DNA of 9,229 bases from CAYYAU01 sp964469765 [NCBI: uncultured Clostridia bacterium]. Lineage in GTDB: Bacteria > UBA6262 > WVXT01 > CAYYAU01. Positions 1 through 5,905 of this stretch are shown one piece after another. Below the pieces are notes generated by a model that was not told the DNA's origin, did no database searches, and worked only from the letters and a program-made list of their open reading frames with translations. Every line of letters starts with the position of its first letter. The stretch's first letter is position 1. The stretch lies in the NCBI GenBank assembly GCA_964469765.1, contig CAYYAU010000030.1, positions 1 through 9,229 of the forward strand. Reading direction: 5' to 3'. The position numbers and the translations under genes were made by a program.

Positions 1-2
1 AT

Positions 3-248
3 ATAATATCTCCTCTTCCAAAATGGATTATGAAGCACTATTCTAAATTATGGTCTAAATTCAAAGATAAGCAGTTTACACATCAGCAGGCAGAAGATTT
101 ACTGAAGATAACTAATACAAGCATTGTCCTTTCAAGGTTAAAGAAATTCGGATGGCTGGACTTAACATTAGATCCTCAAGACTCAAGAAAGAGATTATAT
201 AAATTAAAAGATCCTGCTGATGCTGTGAAGGAGATGTCGAATGGCTAA
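3..248 (+). CDS. Small winged-helix DNA-binding protein, probably 5'-partial
   Basis: From the first ATG (position 30) this reads as a 72-aa basic protein. A helix-turn-helix core (about residues 16-43, with THQQAEDLL and a recognition-helix-like VLSRLKKFGWL) is followed by a wing-like hairpin DPQDSRKRLYKL (49-60). This is the usual layout of a compact winged-helix transcription factor. The frame stays open from position 30 to the left edge (LPKWI just before the ATG), and the ATG has no Shine-Dalgarno site, so the true start probably lies outside the window. The stop (TAA 246-248) overlaps the mod start by 8 bases, implying translational coupling. It may regulate the restriction-modification operon, as controller proteins do elsewhere, but that is inferred from position only. 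Its GC content (20-24 of 60 in three sampled rows) is higher than in most of the cassette, so it may instead be an older host gene beside which the cassette landed. Confidence 0.65.
   Translation: MISPLPKWIMKHYSKLWSKFKDKQFTHQQAEDLLKITNTSIVLSRLKKFGWLDLTLDPQDSRKRLYKLKDPADAVKEMSNG
228..233 (+). promoter_or_regulatory. Shine-Dalgarno site of mod
   Basis: AAGGAG lies 7 bases before the ATG at 241, inside the end of the winged-helix gene. It supports 241 as the mod start and coupling of mod translation to the upstream gene. Confidence 0.7.
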
Positions 249-2223
249 AACAGGTTTTTATCAAAGATTAAAAAAGAAATTAAAAGAAGATAAACGTTTT
301 ATTGATGAAGAAGGTAATTTGATTAAGGGAGAGGTTATCAACAAAGCATACCAAATAGATGACAAATTAATAGAATTATTAAGTTCAGTGAAAGAATTCA
401 AGGACTTTTTCTTTAAGAAAGTTAATGATTTGTATGTTTTTGATATTAACAAATTTGTAGATTCTATGGAGAAAAATCTTCTTGGAAGTTCTTACACTCA
501 ATTTTCCCAAAAAATTGGCTTAACCATATCAAATAAATTTATGAAGAAAAGAGAAGAAGTTGCTCTTGTCTGGCCATTTAAGGATTGTGTTTTAGAAGGT
601 GGAATGACTAAAGAAGACCAAAAACGAAATGAGATTTTCTTTAATGAAGTGTTAGATAAAGATGAGATTGATAGACTAGAGGATCCTAAGGTTTTAATAA
701 ATTTCAGAAGATTTACTGCAAATGGAGAAGAAAAGGTTAAAGATTTTAACAGAGATGAAAAAGGAACAATAAAAGATAATTTGATAATTAAAGGAAATAA
801 TCTTCTCGCTTTACATTCATTAAAAAAACAATTTGCAGGGAAAGTTAAGTTGATTTATATTGATCCGCCGTATAATACTGGTGGTGTTGCGGAAACTTTT
901 ACTTACAATAATGATTTTAATCATTCTACTTGGTTAACTTTTATGAAAAACAGACTTGAAACTGCATGGGAATTTCTAAGAGATGATGGATTTATTGCAA
1001 TTGCTATTGATCATTTTGAATTATTTTATTTGGGAGCTTTGGCAGATGAAATTTTTGACAGAGATAACAGGTTAGGGATTGTTACGATCTTGCATAATCC
1101 CGAAGGAAGGCAAAATGCAAAATATTTTACTGCTACAAATGAATACCTATTAGTTTATCGCAAATCTCCATCCTCTAAATTTAATTCTGTATTCTTACAA
1201 GAAAATTTTAAAGATAGTAAGAACATTGAAGACATCTATAACAAAAAGGATGAAAAAGGACTATATAAGGAAGAAAGTTTTATTAGGTTGGGTGGAGGTA
1301 ATGCTTGTTTGAGAAAAAATAAACCTTCCGGATGGTATCCACTATATGTCAGTAAGGATTTAAAAGATATAACTTTAGAGAAAAAGAAAGGATATCAAAA
1401 AATTCTTCCAGTTACAGAAAAAGGTCAAGAAAGAACATGGAAATTAATCAAGGATAGTTTTATGGACGCATATAATAAAGGAGATATTTATGCTATAAAA
1501 CAAAATGGGAAAATTAAGATTTGTGAGAAATATAGACTGAATAAAGGTAGCCCCATAACTACTTGTTGGATAAATAAAAAATATAATGCTAAAAAAAGTG
1601 GAACAAATTTATTACAAAAACTGTTTAATGAAAAACTTTTTTCATATCCTAAATCACTCTATGCAGTCTTAGACACACTAAAGATCATGACTGCTAAAGA
1701 TGACATTATAATGGATTTCTTTGCAGGAAGTGGAACAACAGGACACGCCACTTTAGAATTAAACAAAGAGGATGGAGGGAATAGACAGTTTATTTTAATT
1801 GAGCAATTAGATACACACATGGAGGTTATCCTAAAAAGAATACAAAAAATTATGAAACTAAATGCAAAAGAAAAAATTCTTAATAATTTTGATAAGAACG
1901 AAAGTTTTACCTACTGCGAACTTTTAAAATACAACCAAGAAGCCATTGATAAAATTCAAGATGCAAAAGACACGAAGCAGCTTCTTAAGATATGGAATGA
2001 GATGTGTGATAAGTATTTCTTGAATTATGATGTGAATATTAAGAAATTTAATGAAAATAAAAAATATTTTGAAAAATTAAGTTTATCAAAGCAAAAAGGG
2101 ATACTTGTTTCCATTTTAGATAAAAATCAATTATATGTTAATCTGACAGAAATTGAAGATTCTCAATTTAAAGTTTCAAAGGAAGATAAAGAATTGAATA
2201 AAAAATTCTACGGAGGCAGTTAA
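241..2223 (+). CDS. mod: Type III restriction-modification DNA adenine methyltransferase (Mod)
   Basis: A 660-aa beta-class N6-adenine methyltransferase, the modification and specificity subunit of a type III system. It transfers methyl from S-adenosylmethionine to adenine in an asymmetric target and would guide Res. Seen in order: a Mod-type N-terminal helical region (about 1-110, with GSSYTQFSQKIGL at 82-94); NLIIKGNNLLALHSL (180-194), typical of Mod; catalytic motif IV DPPYN (208-212); a variable stretch (about 270-460) that should hold the target-recognition domain; FSYPKSLYAVLDTLKI (467-482); the AdoMet-binding motif FAGSG (494-498); and a C-terminal Mod tail (about 560-660). Motif IV before motif I gives the beta class. 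Length is normal for the family and no frame break is seen. The ATG overlaps the preceding stop and has a good Shine-Dalgarno site. The gene ends one base before res. The recognised DNA site cannot be read from the sequence. Confidence 0.95.
   Translation: MAKTGFYQRLKKKLKEDKRFIDEEGNLIKGEVINKAYQIDDKLIELLSSVKEFKDFFFKKVNDLYVFDINKFVDSMEKNLLGSSYTQFSQKIGLTISNKFMKKREEVALVWPFKDCVLEGGMTKEDQKRNEIFFNEVLDKDEIDRLEDPKVLINFRRFTANGEEKVKDFNRDEKGTIKDNLIIKGNNLLALHSLKKQFAGKVKLIYIDPPYNTGGVAETFTYNNDFNHSTWLTFMKNRLETAWEFLRDDGFIAIAIDHFELFYLGALADEIFDRDNRLGIVTILHNPEGRQNAKYFTATNEYLLVYRKSPSSKFNSVFLQENFKDSKNIEDIYNKKDEKGLYKEESFIRLGGGNACLRKNKPSGWYPLYVSKDLKDITLEKKKGYQKILPVTEKGQERTWKLIKDSFMDAYNKGDIYAIKQNGKIKICEKYRLNKGSPITTCWINKKYNAKKSGTNLLQKLFNEKLFSYPKSLYAVLDTLKIMTAKDDIIMDFFAGSGTTGHATLELNKEDGGNRQFILIEQLDTHMEVILKRIQKIMKLNAKEKILNNFDKNESFTYCELLKYNQEAIDKIQDAKDTKQLLKIWNEMCDKYFLNYDVNIKKFNENKKYFEKLSLSKQKGILVSILDKNQLYVNLTEIEDSQFKVSKEDKELNKKFYGGS
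2212..2216 (+). promoter_or_regulatory. Shine-Dalgarno site of res
   Basis: GGAGG sits in the last codons of mod, 8 bases before the ATG at 2225. It fixes the res start and shows that res is translated as the second gene of the mod transcript. Confidence 0.75.
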
Positions 2224-2224
2224 A

Positions 2225-4882
2225 ATGCCGAGAAGTAGTGTTCTTTATGAAGAATTTGATATTCTCTCAAAAAATAATATTTTGCAAACTCTCTATCCTA
2301 CAATCCCACAAGAGATAAAAGAAAATCTAAACAAAAAGTTCAATTTAAGAGACTATCAGGAAGAAGCATTTAGAAGATTTTTTTATTATTTAGAAAAATA
2401 TGATAAGAAATGGCCAATTCATGTTTTATTCAATATGGCTACTGGTTCAGGAAAAACTTTAATCATGGCAGGATTAATTCTTTATCTATATAAGAAAGGT
2501 TATAGAAATTTTGTGTTTTTTGTTAATTCGAAAAATATAATAGAAAAAACAAAGAAAAATTTCTTAGATAATTTAAATGAAAAATATTTATTTGATCAAA
2601 ACATTGAAATTGATAATGAGAAAGTAAAGATAATGCAAACAAACGACTTAGTAGCAAGCTCGCAGAAAGACATTAATATATTTTTTACAACAATCCAAAA
2701 ATTTCATGGAGATTTATGCACGTTAAAAGAAAACTCATTGACTTTTGAGGATTTTGAAAATAATAAAACTGTTTTTCTTGCTGATGAAGCCCATCATCTA
2801 AACATTTCTACTAAAAAACAACAAGATGAAGAAAAGGAAAATTGGGAAGGAACTGTTATTAAGGCTTTAAATAAAAATCCAAGAAACGTTCTTTTGGAGT
2901 TTACTGCGACAGTTGAAATAGACAATCAAAATATTAGGGAAAAATACAAGGATAAAATCCTCTATAAATATGATTTAGAAGAATTTAGGAACAATGGCTA
3001 TTCTAAAGAAATTCAATTATTGGAAAGTGATTTTAACAAAAAAGAAAGAATATTGCAGGCAATAATCTTAAACGAATATAGAAGGCAAGTGGCAATAAAG
3101 AGTAAATTAAAGGATTTGACAAATTTTAAGCCAGTAATTTTATTTAAATCCAAAAAAACCATTGAGGAAAGCAAAAATAACTTTTTTGAATTTAGAGAGA
3201 TAATCGATAATCTAGATAAGAAAGATATACAAAAAATTAAAGAAAATAAAAGCAACAACGAATTAATCAGAAAAATATTTGATTTTTTCAAGAGAGAAAA
3301 TATTACAGATAACCAACTAGTTTCACTTCTAAAAAAATCTTTTTCAAAAGAAAAATGTCTTCTAACTAATGAAGAAGATTTAGATAAAAAAACAATAAAA
3401 GAAAAAGATGTTGTTGAGATACTAAATCAACAAGATGTTTTGAATTCTTTAGAAAGTGAAGATAATAAAATAAGAGTAATTTTTACTGTTAATAAATTAA
3501 CTGAAGGGTGGGATGTATTAAATTTATTTGATATTGTCAGATTATATACTGGCCAAACAATGGGTGGAACAAACAAAAGAAAGCCAGGAAAAACAACTGT
3601 CCAAGAAGCCCAATTAATTGGAAGAGGTGCAAGATATTACCCTTTTAATTTTAGAGAAATGGAATTTGATAAAAGAAAATTTGATAGAGATTTAGATAAT
3701 GATTTAAGGATATTAGAGAAAGTGCATTATCATTGTCATCCTGGAGAGAAATCAAGATATATTTCCGAGATAACGCAAACACTAAAAAGCCAAGGTTGGT
3801 TGGATGAGGAAGATACTGTTAAGAAGAAACTTAAACTAAAAGAGAAATTCAAAAAAGAACCTTTATATAAATATGGGAAAATATATGCAAATGATAGGTT
3901 TGAAGTTGATTTCTCAAAAATAGATAATATTGAAAAACTAGGAGTCTCTAAAAAGAATATAACATTCTCTTTGATTACCGGAACAGTAAAAGAAGAAACA
4001 GTTTTTGAAAAAATGCAAGCAAATAGAAAAATTAAGATTGAAACAAAAAGTGTATATCTTAAAAACATTCAGAAAAACATAATAAAAAAAGCTCTATCAA
4101 AAAATAAGTTTTTTACTTTTGAAAGTTTAACAGCTTATTTACCTTCATTGAGTTCAATAAATGAATTTATTGAGAAGAATACTTTGCTATCAAATCTAAG
4201 AATTGATTTTAAGGGAACACAAGAAAGTCTGGATAATATACACTCTGAAGATTACTTGGATGCTATCATCAAGCTATTAAACCAGTTAGAAGAAGAAATT
4301 AAACAAAATTCGTCTAAGTTTAGAGGATCTTATAAATTTTATCCAAAATACAAAATTAAAGAAACAATAAGAGATAAAACAATAGAAGTCAAGAAAGGAA
4401 GCTCTAGAGAAGATGGGCAAGAAGAATTCTTAAAAGACAAAGATTGGTACGTTTTTGAATCTAATTTTGGAACTCCAGAAGAAAAAAGTTTAGTAGAATT
4501 TATGGAAAATAAAATAAAATTGCTATCTAAAACACATAAAAACATTTTCTTAATAAGAAATGAAAGAGAAGTTAAATTACATGACTTTAAGAAAGGAAGA
4601 GTTTTTGAGCCAGACTTTATTTTATTCTTAACAGAGAACAAAACAAATAGAGAAATAGGTTATCAAATATTTATTGAACCAAAAGGAGAAGGATTTAAAG
4701 AAAAGGATTCGTGGAAAAAAGAGTTTCTATTAGAGATAGGAAAGAAATTCAAAATTGAAGGTTTAGACAGTTATTATGAAAATAAAGATTTTAGAATAAT
4801 TGGATTGCCATTTTACAATCAGAATGATCCAAATATTCTTGGTGATAAATTAGAAGAAGAACTGACTATTAAGAACGATTAA
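2225..4882 (+). CDS. res: Type III restriction enzyme helicase-nuclease subunit (Res)
   Basis: An 885-aa superfamily 2 translocase fused to a nuclease; with Mod it would form the ATP-dependent type III restriction complex. Seen: a Q-motif-like LRDYQEEAF (41-49); Walker A ATGSGKT (72-78); Walker B DEAHH (187-191); motif III FTATV (226-230); motif V TVNKLTEGWDVLNL (421-434); and motif VI QLIGRGARYYP (463-473). At the C terminus is a PD-(D/E)XK nuclease: upstream acidic helix TPEEKSLVEF (750-759), then EPDF (795-798; D797) and EPK (818-820; E818, K820). Every key residue is present, so the enzyme is predicted to be active. It is slightly shorter than many Res proteins. It sits one base after mod with its own GGAGG site, the standard mod-res order. 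Base composition is very AT-rich, with 13-15 G+C per 60 in sampled rows. Confidence 0.95.
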   Translation: MPRSSVLYEEFDILSKNNILQTLYPTIPQEIKENLNKKFNLRDYQEEAFRRFFYYLEKYDKKWPIHVLFNMATGSGKTLIMAGLILYLYKKGYRNFVFFVNSKNIIEKTKKNFLDNLNEKYLFDQNIEIDNEKVKIMQTNDLVASSQKDINIFFTTIQKFHGDLCTLKENSLTFEDFENNKTVFLADEAHHLNISTKKQQDEEKENWEGTVIKALNKNPRNVLLEFTATVEIDNQNIREKYKDKILYKYDLEEFRNNGYSKEIQLLESDFNKKERILQAIILNEYRRQVAIKSKLKDLTNFKPVILFKSKKTIEESKNNFFEFREIIDNLDKKDIQKIKENKSNNELIRKIFDFFKRENITDNQLVSLLKKSFSKEKCLLTNEEDLDKKTIKEKDVVEILNQQDVLNSLESEDNKIRVIFTVNKLTEGWDVLNLFDIVRLYTGQTMGGTNKRKPGKTTVQEAQLIGRGARYYPFNFREMEFDKRKFDRDLDNDLRILEKVHYHCHPGEKSRYISEITQTLKSQGWLDEEDTVKKKLKLKEKFKKEPLYKYGKIYANDRFEVDFSKIDNIEKLGVSKKNITFSLITGTVKEETVFEKMQANRKIKIETKSVYLKNIQKNIIKKALSKNKFFTFESLTAYLPSLSSINEFIEKNTLLSNLRIDFKGTQESLDNIHSEDYLDAIIKLLNQLEEEIKQNSSKFRGSYKFYPKYKIKETIRDKTIEVKKGSSREDGQEEFLKDKDWYVFESNFGTPEEKSLVEFMENKIKLLSKTHKNIFLIRNEREVKLHDFKKGRVFEPDFILFLTENKTNREIGYQIFIEPKGEGFKEKDSWKKEFLLEIGKKFKIEGLDSYYENKDFRIIGLPFYNQNDPNILGDKLEEELTIKND

Positions 4883-4932
4883 CGTTGATTTACGAATACT
4901 GTAGGAAGATTTCAAGAAATTGATAAGTAAAA

Positions 4933-5811
4933 ATGGATAATAAAGTAAAATTGCAACATTATGTTCCAAAAGTTTATCTTAAGAATTTTTCTATTGAAAA
5001 TAAAGGAAAATTTTATCTAAAGTGTTTTGATAAACAGACTGAAGAAGTTTTTCCTGTGAATATAGAAAAAATAGCTTATGATAAAGAATTTTATGATTCA
5101 TTAGACGAGAATCAGATAACAGAAAAATTCCTAAAGGATATTGAAACAGAATTTGGTAAAGCAATAAGTGATTTAATCGTTAAAAAGAATTTAGACAATT
5201 TAGATAGAGATAAATTAGAAAGTATAGCGAAATTTGTCTCAATACAAATGTTGCGAACGAAAGAAACAAGATTAATATTCAAACAAGCTTCTGAACAATT
5301 TTTAGAAAAATTTAAAGAAAAATTATCTAATAAATTGAGAAAAGAAGTTGAAGATTCTATGAAAAAAGAAAATCTTAGAAAAACCCATAGAAAACTAATT
5401 TTGGAAGATTATGAAACTTTTGAAGATATAATTAAAAAAATGAAATGGATTTTAATAGAGAACAAATCAAAATTTCCATTTTGGACGTCTGACAATCCTG
5501 TAGTAAAATACAACTCCTTTAATCATTTTCCCTATGGAAATTTAGGATTAACTAAACTGGGGATTGAAATACATTTTCCTTTAAATCCAAAATTATGTTT
5601 AATCATCTGTGATCCAGTATCGTTTAGTTTAGAACCAAATAGAAAAATAACTAATGATTATCGTCACGTTATTAGAGAAAGAGATTTGCAGGTTAGAGAT
5701 TCCACTCGTTTTGTATTTTCCAGAGATGAAAACTTTAATTTTGCAAAAACTATGTTAAAAAAGAATCCCTCCTTAAAAAACCATAATAGAAAAAGAATTA
5801 AAGTGAATTAA
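4933..5811 (+). CDS. DUF4238 domain-containing protein
   Basis: A 292-aa protein with the hallmarks of the DUF4238 family across its length: HYVPKVYLKNF (9-19) at the N terminus, FVSIQMLRTKETR (101-113), FWTSDNPVV (183-191), GIEIHFPLNPKLCLII (210-225) and RDSTRFVFS (255-263). The biochemical function of this family is not established as far as I know. Invariant His, Arg and Asp residues in these motifs would suit an enzyme, but that is speculation. There is no signal peptide or membrane segment, so it is probably cytoplasmic. It begins 50 bases after res, with no clear promoter or Shine-Dalgarno site in the gap, so it is probably co-transcribed with mod-res. Its position between a restriction system and a nuclease-like gene suggests an accessory defence role. 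Sampled rows hold only 11-14 G+C per 60. Confidence 0.88.
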   Translation: MDNKVKLQHYVPKVYLKNFSIENKGKFYLKCFDKQTEEVFPVNIEKIAYDKEFYDSLDENQITEKFLKDIETEFGKAISDLIVKKNLDNLDRDKLESIAKFVSIQMLRTKETRLIFKQASEQFLEKFKEKLSNKLRKEVEDSMKKENLRKTHRKLILEDYETFEDIIKKMKWILIENKSKFPFWTSDNPVVKYNSFNHFPYGNLGLTKLGIEIHFPLNPKLCLIICDPVSFSLEPNRKITNDYRHVIRERDLQVRDSTRFVFSRDENFNFAKTMLKKNPSLKNHNRKRIKVN

Positions 5812-5818
5812 AGAAAAC

Positions 5819-5847
5819 TATAAAAACATCAATTTCCTCAATATAAT
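5819..5847 (+). promoter_or_regulatory. Candidate promoter of the FokI-like gene (TATA box and/or TATAAT)
   Basis: The 94-base gap 5812-5905 is the longest between genes here. TATAAAAA at 5819-5826, preceded by the purine-rich AAGAAAA, resembles an archaeal BRE plus TATA box and would place transcription start near 5848. A perfect bacterial -10 hexamer TATAAT lies at 5842-5847, but without a TTGACA-like -35, and would start near 5853. Either reading puts the RNA start within a few bases of the hairpin at 5853-5885. In such AT-rich DNA these motifs arise easily by chance. Confidence 0.35.
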
Positions 5848-5852
5848 AACAA

Positions 5853-5885
5853 AAAGAGGTGGTCGGAGAGACGATTCGCCTCTTT
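5853..5885 (+). promoter_or_regulatory. GC-rich leader hairpin upstream of the FokI-like gene
   Basis: AAAGAGGTG (5853-5861) pairs with CGCCTCTTT (5877-5885), giving a 9-bp stem with one G-U pair. The 15-base loop can form a further small stem (TCG 5863-5865 with CGA 5872-5874, or GTC 5862-5864 with GAC 5870-5872). The element holds 17 G+C in 33 bases, about twice the local level. It ends 20 bases before the next ATG. No T-run follows, so it is not a typical intrinsic terminator. It could be a 5' leader structure, a protein-binding operator or a small structured RNA. It matches no RNA family I recognise. Confidence 0.55.
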
Positions 5886-5896
5886 GACTGCTTCTA

Positions 5897-5901
5897 AAAG
5901 G
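5897..5901 (+). promoter_or_regulatory. Possible Shine-Dalgarno site of the FokI-like gene
   Basis: AAAGG ends 4 bases before the ATG at 5906, a short spacing but the only purine-rich match. It lies just downstream of the leader hairpin and outside its stem, so the hairpin would not mask it directly. Confidence 0.4.
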
Positions 5902-5905
5902 TAAA

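Noticed and set aside
261-452. Antisense 63-codon frame inside mod
   Set aside because: It lies opposite the conserved Mod N terminus and has low-complexity content.
820-1600. Poly-A runs in mod (7 bases near 821 and 1591) as possible phase-variation tracts
   Set aside because: Runs of this length are common all over this AT-rich window, also in res. No longer homopolymer or tandem repeat was found, and the mod frame is intact.
3013-4641. Three antisense reading frames of 92-110 codons inside res (3013-3291, 3736-4068, 4339-4641)
   Set aside because: They lie entirely opposite conserved res coding sequence, encode Ser/Leu/Phe-rich strings typical of the complement of Lys/Glu-rich genes, and match no family.
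4883-4932. Promoter or terminator between res and the DUF4238 gene
   Set aside because: I see only weak, very short inverted repeats and no convincing TATA or -10/-35 pair. Co-transcription is simpler.
5853-5885. Leader hairpin read as part of a tRNA or as an intrinsic terminator of the DUF4238 gene
   Set aside because: No cloverleaf can be drawn around it, the T-loop consensus is missing and no CCA end is present. It is not followed by a T-run.
5884-5904. Six-codon TTG-started leader frame ending just before ATG 5906
   Set aside because: The nearest purine-rich site is in the hairpin loop, about 15 bases away, and nothing else supports translation.
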